Positions 17,527 through 25,232 of a stretch of 64,000 bases of DNA are shown in pieces (position 1 is the first letter of the stretch; each line of letters opens with the position of its first letter). Under the pieces are notes generated by a model. That model did not search any database and was not told the origin of the DNA. It was given only the letters and a program-made list of their open reading frames with translations. Both the position numbers and the translations under genes were made by a program. This DNA is from Guptibacillus algicola (lineage in GTDB: Bacteria > Bacillota > Bacilli > Bacillales > Guptibacillaceae): positions 1 to 64,000 of the forward strand of contig NZ_JAIVAF010000001.1 in assembly GCF_020171805.1 (NCBI RefSeq), read 5' to 3'.

Positions 17527-17972
17527 TCATATCTTACATTGATATATTCTAGAGTTACTACCCCAAGGATGATATCCATCACCTATATAAGTAAATCCAT
17601 ATTTCTCATAAAACCCAACGTAATCAGTACATAGAAAAGTCTCATTGTATCCAAGTTTATTAGCATCGACTTGCGCACGCATAAGTAGCTCTTTCCCAAG
17701 CGAATTTCCACGAAAGTTTTCTTCAATATAAATAGCGCATATCCATGGATATAAATCCATACGACTTATAAAATCATTTGTTATAAGTCCGGCACAGCCA
17801 ATAATCTGTTCAGATTGCAACATTAAATACCAAATAGGAAATGGATTTTCTGTTTTAAGACTGTGTGTAATTCTTAAATCTTTTGGGAAGTGGGTCAAAT
17901 TAAATTCATAGAGTTTGTTATTTAGTTGATTTTTTTACTCTCATTTACTTTTTCAGTAATATGGAAATTCAT
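17527..17972 (-). pseudogene. GNAT acetyltransferase, frameshifted in a run of seven A
   Basis: The downstream frame (17527-17898, 123 residues) contains a GNAT core: YLMLQSEQIIGCAGL, then AIYIEENFRGNSLGKELLMRA with the acetyl-CoA-binding R/Q-x-x-G-x-G/A-like loop, and GFYEKYGFTYIGDG. It lacks the N-terminal strand and has no ribosome binding site. A strong GGAGGAG site and ATG lie at 17972, encoding MNFHITEKVNESKK, then the frame ends. The two frames join at a run of seven A (about 17926-17932); one extra A would give a continuous protein of about 145 residues. It is therefore a frameshifted or slippage-dependent gene, or a sequencing error. Confidence 0.7.
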
Positions 17973-18116
17973 TATGTTTTTCTCCTCCAATCGTTTTTAT
18001 TCATATTTTCTACCACTTTTTCCTAGGGCCAATCATAATTATGTCGCTTGAGAAAAACGTAATTCATATTCTTCCTAATAAAGATAACATTTCTAAGTTT
18101 CTATATATTGTTGTAA

Positions 18117-18584
18117 TTACTTTGAAGTATACTTTATCATCTGTTTCATTGATATTAGTTGTCCTAAATGAAGAGATTCATGCAATACTGAAAAAGATAC
18201 ACTATCTGCAGCTGTGTTAAATCCATGCTTAGGTTTATCTAACTTATGAACTAGCTTTTCTTCAGATAGTAGATGCACTCGTTCTGCTTGGATTTTGAGT
18301 GATGAGACTAATTCAGATAAAAGAGGGGATTCGCCTTGCCAAGTCGCTGGTTTTGTCCCCGGCGCAAAAAAGTCATTGTATGTGTTTGGTAGCTTCACTT
18401 CCATGCGGGTAAGTTCAAACAAAAAGTACTCTGTTTCCGTAATGATATGGCCGAGGTGCCATTTAATCGTATTATTAAACCCTTCTGGTTGAACATTTAC
18501 TATATCCTCACTTAAGCTCTCTGCTTCTCCAATACTCCAGCTTCTTACCTTATTGAACTGATCTAAAATGATCATAGACAACAT
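18117..18584 (-). CDS. DinB-family protein
   Basis: The product is 155 residues from the ATG at 18584 (AGGGAG five bases upstream). It is a four-helix-bundle DinB-like protein: IKWHLGHIITETEYFLFEL supplies the first metal-binding His, and SVLHESLHLGQLISMKQMI supplies the last two (H-x-x-x-H). Members are metal-dependent, often thiol transferases related to bacillithiol S-transferase, but the substrate here is unknown. It stands alone, with a repeat element just upstream. Confidence 0.85.
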   Translation of the reverse strand: MLSMIILDQFNKVRSWSIGEAESLSEDIVNVQPEGFNNTIKWHLGHIITETEYFLFELTRMEVKLPNTYNDFFAPGTKPATWQGESPLLSELVSSLKIQAERVHLLSEEKLVHKLDKPKHGFNTAADSVSFSVLHESLHLGQLISMKQMIKYTSK

Positions 18585-18721
18585 TCTCACTCCCTTACTG
18601 CATTGATATACTGTCTATACTCTTCTTTTCTGAAGCTTATTTACCTCTATTGGACTTTCTATTTCACACATAATTTCTCTCTTACCCTTCAAACTAAAGC
18701 AATTTTATTGATTTCTAACAT

Positions 18722-18785
18722 AAAAAAAGAACTCCAATTTCATTGGAATTCCCTTTTATACGGTAAGCTCCTCGATTGTTGAAGG
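18722..18785 (-). repeat. Palindromic spacer repeat and terminator hairpin
   Basis: The plus strand has an A-run, a hairpin AACTCCAATTTCATTGGAATT, and then GGTAAGCTCCTCGATTGTTGAAG, the right end of the spacer family. As RNA on the minus strand it would end the peptidase gene at 18852. Confidence 0.6.
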
Positions 18786-18851
18786 AACTATAGACCTATT
18801 ATTCAAGTTTATATAGAAAGTAATTCAATGAGCCATAGTAATTAATTACAA

Positions 18852-19508
18852 TCAGAGCGTCTCATCCAATTTGCGCATCTTCGAATCAGAAATTAAAAAA
18901 ACAGTGCCAAAGATGTCGATCCTGCCTCCTTTTACACGAACAGCACAATCTTTGTTCGACGCATAAATATTTATCTCTTCCGATAGGGGAGAAAGTTCAC
19001 TCTGAACAATCGCCATATTATTTTCAAGATCAAAATGAGACAGGACGGAAAAATCATCAAGACCGATTCCTTCGTAAACAGAGCTCAATTCACCTTTGTT
19101 TCCAAGGTTTTTCGAGCATAACCATTTAGCAGACATGTTGATTGCACCAGCGCTTGCTCCCATCACAACTGCGCTACTTTCTTTTATATAACCAGACAAT
19201 TCATATTCCATCAAAAAACCATTTTGTTCCAGAATATTACCACCCAACAAAAAAATGACTGAAGCATTTTCAATTTTTGTTTGGGCTTCTTCCTTCGGTA
19301 CACGATAGTTAATTAAATGATAGTCATCAAACGCAATGCCAGCATGTTCAAGCCAGGAGCGTTCAGTAGCACCATCATCTTCATATATAGATGGATTCGA
19401 GCTAATCATAGCCATCGATTTTCTATCAGTTATATCCTCCTGTAATAACCTGCGCAGAGTCTCTGGAAAGAAATTGTTAAACCAACCTAAATAATAGTGA
19501 GTTTTCAT
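18852..19508 (-). CDS. Peptidase E-like serine hydrolase (S51 family)
   Basis: The product is 218 residues. The nucleophile elbow MGASAGAINMSAKW (Ser about residue 114) is that of aspartyl dipeptidase PepE/cyanophycinase-type S51 enzymes, and IFLLGGNILEQNG supplies the preceding glycine-rich turn that forms the oxyanion hole. The mid-region ITDRKSMAMISSNPSIYEDD matches the first strand region of the family. It probably cleaves an aspartyl or isoaspartyl peptide bond in the cytoplasm. A GGGGGC site precedes the ATG. Confidence 0.85.
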   Translation of the reverse strand: MKTHYYLGWFNNFFPETLRRLLQEDITDRKSMAMISSNPSIYEDDGATERSWLEHAGIAFDDYHLINYRVPKEEAQTKIENASVIFLLGGNILEQNGFLMEYELSGYIKESSAVVMGASAGAINMSAKWLCSKNLGNKGELSSVYEGIGLDDFSVLSHFDLENNMAIVQSELSPLSEEINIYASNKDCAVRVKGGRIDIFGTVFLISDSKMRKLDETL

Positions 19509-19626
19509 AAATGCCCCCGTTGCAAAGTATAAAAATAGTTATCACTGACTTCACTCATTCTGTTATCTTGTCACTATCAAAATACTTTTAATAAACGCGA
19601 GAGTTAAGCTCACGCTTATTGATAGC

Positions 19627-19974
19627 TCATTGCTGTTTAAAACCAATTTTTTTAATTTCTTTTGTATGGTAATCAATAGTATAAATCTTCTTCACTTTTA
19701 TTTCTCCGCTACTATTATCATAAACTCTAATATAATACTTTGTTCCTTCTTCTCTGATGAAATCGACGGTGTATTTCTGCTTCTCTTCGAAGGTTAGCTT
19801 ATTAAAGATCATTTCTTCCGCATCATCCTTAGATAAGTCGCCATTCTTCTCAGCTATTTCATCACTAACCGTTTCTCTGCTCTCTACCTTTTTCTCCAAA
19901 TTGTTTCCTGCGCAGCTTACCAACCCAAACATTAACGTTGTCAACAATACTCCAAACGATATGCTTTTCTTCAA
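19627..19974 (-). CDS. Small lipoprotein, unknown function
   Basis: The product is 115 residues, starting at TTG (19974) after TAGGAGTG. The signal peptide ends in GLVSC (Cys about residue 21), so the protein is lipid-anchored. The mature part is charged, with KNGDLSKDDAEEMIFNKL and a C-terminal stretch of alternating polar beta-strand-like sequence (IREEGTKYYIRVYDNSS) resembling a small PepSY-like fold. Not assigned to a family. Confidence 0.7.
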   Translation of the reverse strand: MKKSISFGVLLTTLMFGLVSCAGNNLEKKVESRETVSDEIAEKNGDLSKDDAEEMIFNKLTFEEKQKYTVDFIREEGTKYYIRVYDNSSGEIKVKKIYTIDYHTKEIKKIGFKQQ

Positions 19975-20084
19975 AGGAACACTCCTATCATATAGTTTCT
20001 TGTTTTAGTCATTAATAGAGCAGTTACTATTTTAATAAGGAAGTGCTCCCGATTGTATTGTTTCCTTTTGAGTTATAAAAGACA

Positions 20085-21812
20085 TTACAGTTTTTTCAAT
20101 TTTCGCTTTCTATCCATACACTTCATTAGTTCTTCATCAATTCTGTCATATTCTTCGGTACCCGCTGACAAGTAACTGATTTTTCCTAGGAGTTCTGTCA
20201 TTTTTGTTTCGATGAGCGCTAATTCTTCAGTTACATGTTGCTCATCTCGTGTAAACGTTTTCTTTTTTCGCTCCTCATAATCCTTGATCCCCATCTCAAC
20301 TTGATTGATTTTACCATTGTCTATTACTAGTAATTTCGTACACAATTTCTCAATCAAATACCTGTCATGAGACACAATCAAGAGTGTGCCTGAAAAAGTA
20401 CTTAGTGCTTTTTCTAGTTCTTCCCTGCTTGGTAAATCTAAATGGTTAGTGGGTTCATCTAAAATTAATAAATCATACTCCATCATAAACATATGGATAA
20501 GCTTAATTCGTGTACGTTCACCAAGACTCAATTCAGAAATTGGTCTTTTAAAGATTTCTTGCTCGATGCCCATATTGGCTAAAAGAGTTCTAGCTTTTGT
20601 TTCCTGTTGCCGATGATTCAGGTCAAGGTACTCTAATGGTGTTTTTTCTCCTGGAAGATCACTTATATCCTGAGATAAATATGCCAATTTTGTAGACTCA
20701 CTTATCCAAAGGCTACCTCTCGTAAGCGTTTCTTTCTGAAGCAGGAGCTTGATAAACGTTGTTTTCCCTGCTCCGTTTGATCCAAGTAGCCCGATTCGAT
20801 CTCCATGCTTTATATAGAAGTTGCTTTTATCAAACAGTACGTGTTCACCAAATTGCTTTTTAATTCCTTTCGCTTCAAGAATTCTTTTACCTCTTTTTTG
20901 AGCTGATTCAAATTGAAAAGATACTGATTGCTCTTCTTTTGGCTTTGTCACCTCATGCTTTGATAATTCTAAATTTAAGCGTTTCAGCTTTGATTTTATC
21001 TGATTATCTTTTTTCTTTGCTTTCGCTCGTTCGAATTCTCGCAATCCCATTTGACGATTTTCAGCATTTGACCCCTGTTTTCCTGCTTGACGATGAGCTT
21101 TTCCTGACCAATCTTTTAAGGTACTGATCTGCTTTTCAATCTTCTCTACTTTACGTTGTTGTTTTTCGTAGTCACGCTTATCTTGTTCGGTTCTTCTCAG
21201 CTTTTCGCTTCGATAGGATGAGTAATTTCCTTCATACACATCTAATTTTCCATCTTCTAGCTCAAATATTTTAGACACTGTTTCGTCTAGGAAATACCGA
21301 TCATGTGAAATAACAACAGCAGCACCTGAATAGGTTCTTACTTCTTCAACCAACCAGTTGACCCCTTGCATATCCAAGTGATTTGTCGGCTCATCTAAGA
21401 TTAACAACTCCGGAAAATTTGTCCATAATTTTGCTAAAGACAACTTAAGCTTTTCTCCTCCGCTTAAATGGTGCAGATCCTCTCCATCCCATCGATCTTT
21501 GGGTAAACCAAGCTGCTTGCTTTTTTCCATTAACCCTCTACTGTTATCGAGTAATTCAGAGTCAATTGATAAATCATTATCTGATGATTGAGGCAAATAT
21601 CCAATTTTCATGTTGGGAGGCCACATTGTGACAGAGCCTTGATCACACTCAACCCTATTCATAAGAATTTTTACTAAAGTGGATTTCCCAGCACCATTCC
21701 AACCGACGAGACCAATCTTTTCACCTTTACGTATGTCAAAGCTAACTTCACTTAGGATTTTCCGTTCTCCAAAACTTTTCTGCAGTCCTTTAACTTGTGT
21801 TACAAGAGTCAT
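20085..21812 (-). CDS. ABC-F family ATPase (ribosome-associated, possible antibiotic-resistance type)
   Basis: The product is 575 residues from the ATG at 21812 (AGAGGTGAT upstream). Two ABC domains without membrane segments: Walker A GWNGAGKST and GSNGAGKTT, signatures LSGGEKLKLSLAKLW and LSLGERTRIKLI, Walker B LLILDEPTNHLD twice. Between them is a long charged linker (about residues 190-305), the region that reaches the peptidyl-transferase centre in ABC-F proteins, and a short C-terminal coiled coil follows. ABC-F proteins bind the ribosomal E site and either rescue stalled ribosomes or displace antibiotics. The long, structured leader upstream points to an inducible antibiotic-resistance type, but the exact subfamily (Vga, Lsa, Vml or Msr) cannot be decided. 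Confidence 0.85.
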   Translation of the reverse strand: MTLVTQVKGLQKSFGERKILSEVSFDIRKGEKIGLVGWNGAGKSTLVKILMNRVECDQGSVTMWPPNMKIGYLPQSSDNDLSIDSELLDNSRGLMEKSKQLGLPKDRWDGEDLHHLSGGEKLKLSLAKLWTNFPELLILDEPTNHLDMQGVNWLVEEVRTYSGAAVVISHDRYFLDETVSKIFELEDGKLDVYEGNYSSYRSEKLRRTEQDKRDYEKQQRKVEKIEKQISTLKDWSGKAHRQAGKQGSNAENRQMGLREFERAKAKKKDNQIKSKLKRLNLELSKHEVTKPKEEQSVSFQFESAQKRGKRILEAKGIKKQFGEHVLFDKSNFYIKHGDRIGLLGSNGAGKTTFIKLLLQKETLTRGSLWISESTKLAYLSQDISDLPGEKTPLEYLDLNHRQQETKARTLLANMGIEQEIFKRPISELSLGERTRIKLIHMFMMEYDLLILDEPTNHLDLPSREELEKALSTFSGTLLIVSHDRYLIEKLCTKLLVIDNGKINQVEMGIKDYEERKKKTFTRDEQHVTEELALIETKMTELLGKISYLSAGTEEYDRIDEELMKCMDRKRKLKKL

Positions 21813-21836
21813 GCAGATCACCTCTTTATTTATTTT

Positions 21837-21908
21837 TTATTGAGAGAGGTTTTTATAACATAAAAGAACCTCTCCAAGAATCCTGGAGAGGCTTGTATCT
21901 AGTCCCAT
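21837..21908 (-). CDS. Putative leader peptide of the ABC-F gene
   Basis: A 23-codon frame runs from ATG at 21908 to TAA at 21837-21839 on the minus strand (MGLDTSLSRILGEVLLCYKN and three more residues). It overlaps all three arms of the attenuator-like hairpin. Its Shine-Dalgarno sequence is weak, so translation is uncertain. Leader peptides whose stalled translation opens an attenuator are known for several ABC-F genes. Confidence 0.4.
   Translation of the reverse strand: MGLDTSLSRILGEVLLCYKNLSQ
21842..21893 (-). promoter_or_regulatory. Attenuator-like alternative hairpins in the ABC-F leader
   Basis: On the minus strand three complementary segments follow each other: CCTCTCCA (about 21885-21892), TGGAGAGG (about 21868-21875) and CCTCTC (about 21844-21849). 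Segments 1 and 2 form a perfect 8-bp hairpin followed by TTCTTTTAT, a weak terminator. Segments 2 and 3 can pair instead. Segment 3 could also pair with the AGAGG of the gene's ribosome binding site. This is the layout of a transcriptional or translational attenuator. Confidence 0.55.
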
Positions 21909-22075
21909 ATCAAATTAAATGCAAACGCTTATATACAAATAAAGACATTGACACAAATGCAGAATTTGCATCACCTTTATTTGAAACGTCACATATAGAA
22001 ATGATAGCGTAAATGGACAGACTAATCCTATTTCTCCAGGTTCTCATTTTCAAGAAAATATGAGTTTTATACCCT

Positions 22076-22111
22076 TTAAATAAGATTAATTCCACATCCG
22101 CTAAGTACCAT
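22076..22111 (-). CDS. Second putative leader peptide (11 residues)
   Basis: ATG at 22111 is directly preceded by GGAAAGGA and gives MVLSGCGINLI before TAA. It lies about 20 bases after the predicted transcription start. Too short to judge by coding statistics; listed because of its site and position. Confidence 0.3.
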   Translation of the reverse strand: MVLSGCGINLI

Positions 22112-22138
22112 TCCTTTCCAAATTTTCCTTGCATATTC

Positions 22139-22167
22139 AGTATATTTACCATCGATAAGATTGTCAA
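22139..22167 (-). promoter_or_regulatory. Sigma-A promoter of the ABC-F leader transcript
   Basis: On the minus strand a perfect -35 box TTGACA (22162-22167) is separated by 17 bases from a TATACT -10 box (22139-22144). It would start a leader of about 320 nt before the ABC-F start codon. Confidence 0.7.
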
Positions 22168-22253
22168 CAGAGATTTTAATTAGAATGACAACGCGTCATC
22201 ACACTACACATTATTATGTTAATGCGATAATAGAGAATTTTAAATATCTAACA

Positions 22254-22340
22254 AAGGACTGTACTACTCTTTACTTACACTCCCTATTATTAAATTTAAA
22301 AAAATGAGCATAACCCTCTCTAGATTAAAGTTCCTTTTTC
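22254..22340 (-). repeat. Palindromic spacer repeat, two diverged half-copies
   Basis: The segment 22298-22339 reads A-run, TGAGCATAACC, CTCTCTAGATTAAAGTTCC, T-run, close to the core GAGCGTAATCC, CTCTAGATTA, ACGCTCC. The part from 22254 (AAAGGACTGTACTACTC, then ACACTCCCTATTATTAAA) looks like a more decayed copy. Same orientation as the family. Confidence 0.45.
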
Positions 22341-22402
22341 TTAAAATGAAACTTTTCACACTTTATCTAAGTATCGCTGATTTACCAATTTAAATTACGT
22401 CG

Positions 22403-23424
22403 TTATTTTATAGATTTGATTATTTTCAACATCATCCTTGCTGCGACATTTTGACCATGAAACTGATTTGTTGTTCCTGTAAAGTATAGCTCACTTTTTG
22501 GATGGTAAAATGAAAAAGCCCCTGTCTGTCCCCAATGTCCTATCAGTCCATTTTTTATTTCTTTAAAAAATAATGGTTGATTTGCAATTCCAACTCCATA
22601 AAAGAACACTCCAGGACTAAAAAGAAGTTTCCAGTCTTTAAGCTCGTTAAAATCTTCTCTTGGAAAGAACTGCCCATTGATAAAGGCCTTTAAAAATATC
22701 ATAGATTCCTTCGCGGTTGATACAATGCCTCCTTCTGGTCCTATTGATGACATATATTGGGGGAGATGAAGTTTCTTATCTTTGTAATAGAAAGATGCAG
22801 GTCGATAATCATTTACATCTTCAAATAAATACGTATCTTCTAAATTCAATTCATCAAAAATAAATTCCTTGAAAACAGTATGAATGTCTTTGCTGGTGAT
22901 CGTTTCAATGATCTTACCTAAAAGCTGATAATTTGTATCAGAGTATTGAGCCTTTTTACCAGGAATAAAGTTCGGTTCCTTTTTCTTCGCACTCGCTATT
23001 GTTCTTTCAAAACCCCATTTCTGGTCTTTTCCTGCTGTTAATTCCCTAATCACATTAGAAGAAAAATAATCAGGAATTCCCGATGTGTTAGACATTAACT
23101 GTTTAATGTTATTTCTCTAGAGTATTCTTTCCCTTGAAATATGTGGAGATCATGTAGAATTTCATCTGACAAATAGTCTTCAATTTTATTATGAAGGCTC
23201 AGATAATTTTTTGATCTTAATCTTAATAAAACAGCAGTGACATATAATTTTGTTACACTTGCGATAAAATAAGGCCTATTGATCGATAGATTTCCAGCAC
23301 CATGTAAAAATGAAAGAGAATCATCTTCATTTTCGACACATAATATAGCACCATAAATGTGCTTCTTTGAGACAGCAGATGACACTAACTCAGAAACAAA
23401 TGATTCATTTGTATGAATCAACAA
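22403..23424 (-). pseudogene. Serine hydrolase (beta-lactamase family), split by a frameshift
   Basis: Two adjacent frames form one protein of about 340 residues. The N-terminal frame (23095-23424) has the active-site IASVTKLYVTAVLLR (S-x-x-K). The C-terminal frame (22403-23095) starts with KQLMSNTSGIPDYF and carries YSDTNYQLLGKIIE (the Y-x-N element) and GHWGQTGAFSFYHP. In intact relatives the joint reads roughly IT-I-KQLLSNTSGIP; here one base is missing near 23090, so translation stops at TAA. Both parts otherwise look undamaged, which suggests a recent break. It is not related closely to the lipoprotein hydrolase at 15168. Confidence 0.75.
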
Positions 23425-23590
23425 TAATATCCTCCTTTCAATTCACACAATCTTAACCTTTCCCTTCAACTTTCAAGATGGTTGTTTATCTATATTCATA
23501 ATAGGATATTTATAGCAGTATTCTGTGCACTCTTCTAACTCAATAGGAAAGATCTATCACAATCTTTTAGCTCTTAAGTTGATTGAATAC

Positions 23591-23626
23591 AAAAGGTTCA
23601 CTCTCTGTTAAGAAAGTGAACCTTTT
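23591..23626. terminator. Terminator-like hairpin
   Basis: A perfect 12-bp inverted repeat (23591-23602 with 23615-23626) with A- and T-tract ends. It stands between two minus-strand genes, downstream of the permease remnant. Confidence 0.65.
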
Positions 23627-23659
23627 TGATATCAGACATGAGGTGTATTTGCCGCGCAA

Positions 23660-23802
23660 AAGCTGCTATAAAGTGGAAAGCTGAAAAAAGATGACTATCA
23701 TCCAGGATAATAATGATGCAGGTCCTGCAATTTAAGCAGTAACTCCTGATAAAAAAGGACTCCTGAACCTAAAATGCCAGCTATATATAGCAATCGCGTC
23801 AT
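23660..23802 (-). pseudogene. Amino-acid permease (APC family) N-terminal remnant
   Basis: On the minus strand ATG at 23802 gives LLYIAGILGSGVLF, the first transmembrane segment of APC permeases with the GSG substrate loop. After a frameshift it continues as SGVTA, a stop, IAGPASLLSWMIVIFF, which matches the expected second helix (PGVTAxxAGPASLLSW). At least one frameshift and one stop are present and the rest of the gene is gone. Confidence 0.5.
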
Positions 23803-23904
23803 ATCACTATATGATCACTAACTTTTACCATCATTCTAGATTGTTACCATATTTATTCACATACACTTTACTGGGTTTCATAGCTATTGTTAAAAATAAC
23901 TATA

Positions 23905-23939
23905 AAGGAGCGTGATCTTATATTAGATCAACGCTCCTT
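23905..23939 (-). terminator. Terminator of the amine oxidase gene, related to the spacer repeats
   Basis: Arms AAGGAGCGTGATCT and AGATCAACGCTCCTT are nearly perfect, directly abutting the stop codon at 23938-23940. The stem sequence is that of the palindromic spacer family. Confidence 0.75.
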
Positions 23940-25044
23940 ATTCCTCTAGTTTATTGATTTCATAAACTGCCTGCTCAGCTGCCAGGAGTGCACCTTCAAG
24001 ATGGCCACCATATTGTGAATTAGCCTCTGTACCAGCAAAAACTATTTTCTTCTCCCATACCCCTGATTTTGGTGGTTGACCATAAATCGGAAATTCTCTA
24101 AGCGGTTCTAAATCTTCCTCTGCCGCCGTCTCGGAATCTTTGGACCAATCCTTGTATAGCATAGCCTTTACATTTTGAGCAGAGGTTCCAAAGAGCCTGA
24201 CCAATTGTTTCGTGACCAAATTTTTAACGTTATCCTCACCCATTTCTCGGCGCATTTTCGCTGACATGCCGAAGAATCCAAATAAAGCACCGGATCCAGA
24301 TTCAGATTCAGGTGAGGCATCATGGATTTCTTGCAAGGGGCCGACCCAACTTGTAGCGTATCCAGAGAGTCCTGATTCCCTCCAAAAGGGACGGTCATAG
24401 ACTGCAATTGCTTTTGCTTGTCCTGCCATCCAAGTAGGTTTGTTTTTTAGGTCAGTTATACTATTTTTGGGTAATGAAGGAGAGAAGTTAATATGACGCG
24501 CCACAAGCCGGGGCGGCACTGCTAGGATAACAGCTCTGGTGGAAACTTCTATTCTCCTTCCATCAGCACGAACTACTTCAACTGTGATAGCACCATCTCC
24601 GTCAAGTCGAATTGCTGTAACTCTCGTTTCAAGCTCGACTACCCCTGCAGGAATCGTATCTGCTACAGCATCAATAAGAGACTGCACCCCACCTATAAAA
24701 CGATTTGACCTTACATTCGAATTTTCTGGAAGTACAAAGCGCTCTGGCGGTACGTGTTGGGATCGTTCTGAAAGCATTGCCCCTTTTGTGTGCTGGGCGA
24801 ACGTTCCTATTTTCAGTTCATTAACAAGGCTCTTAATTGTGCTCTCATACTGCGGCCAGTACCATGTCGGACCGAGGTCAAATTTTCCTAGGTCAGGTCT
24901 ATTTGGATCTGATGTACTCAAGACCCTACCGCCAATCCTATCTCTAGCTTCTAGCACCTTGCAATTGGTACCTTGTGCAGAAAGTAAAGACGCAGCTCGA
25001 AGACCACTTAAACCAGCACCAACTATGACTACAGGATTGTCCAC
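23938..25044 (-). CDS. Flavin-containing amine oxidase
   Basis: The product is 368 residues, starting at GTG (25044) after GGAGGGAGGAAT. The FAD-binding VVIVGAGLSGLRAASLL (residues 5-21), then VLEARDRIGGRVLS, is the N-terminal signature of the monoamine oxidase/phytoene desaturase superfamily. The C-terminal VFAGTEANSQYGGHLEGALLA is the second FAD motif with the usual G-x-x-E-GA arrangement. It is shorter than the typical 440-460 residues. It probably oxidises a primary or secondary amine in the cytoplasm; the substrate is unknown. It is a single gene with its own terminator. Confidence 0.88.
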   Translation of the reverse strand: MDNPVVIVGAGLSGLRAASLLSAQGTNCKVLEARDRIGGRVLSTSDPNRPDLGKFDLGPTWYWPQYESTIKSLVNELKIGTFAQHTKGAMLSERSQHVPPERFVLPENSNVRSNRFIGGVQSLIDAVADTIPAGVVELETRVTAIRLDGDGAITVEVVRADGRRIEVSTRAVILAVPPRLVARHINFSPSLPKNSITDLKNKPTWMAGQAKAIAVYDRPFWRESGLSGYATSWVGPLQEIHDASPESESGSGALFGFFGMSAKMRREMGEDNVKNLVTKQLVRLFGTSAQNVKAMLYKDWSKDSETAAEEDLEPLREFPIYGQPPKSGVWEKKIVFAGTEANSQYGGHLEGALLAAEQAVYEINKLEE

Positions 25045-25089
25045 ATTCCTCCCTCCTTCCGCTTATGTGTATTGTACTTGCTTTTTTTA

Positions 25090-25186
25090 AACCAATTATT
25101 GCAAATCCCGAAAACTAATTCAATTTTTATTGGATGTGAAAGGAAGCTTATCCTTAATTTCGGATAAGCTCCTTATTGTTCAAGAC
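25090..25186 (-). repeat. Palindromic spacer repeat, subfamily 2 (copy 2)
   Basis: The plus strand contains ACCAATTATTGCAAAT, ACTAATTCAATTTTTATTG, GGAAGCTTATCC, GGATAAGCTCC and TTATTGTTCAAGACTTTA. It lies between the ANT(6) gene (upstream on the minus strand) and the amine oxidase gene. Confidence 0.7.
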
Positions 25187-25200
25187 TTTAACCCAAGATA

Positions 25201-25227
25201 ATTACCCTGCCGATTCAGCAGGGTAAT
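25201..25227. terminator. Hairpin downstream of the nucleotidyltransferase gene
   Basis: Perfect 10-bp arms ATTACCCTGC and GCAGGGTAAT with a 7-base loop lie 6 bases past the stop codon. No long T-run follows on the minus strand, so termination efficiency is uncertain. Confidence 0.5.
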
Positions 25228-25232
25228 TTGAA

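Noticed and set aside
21910-22167. 85-codon minus-strand frame upstream of the ABC-F gene
   Set aside because: It begins inside the predicted promoter, has no ribosome binding site and shows no protein-like pattern. It is better explained as leader RNA.
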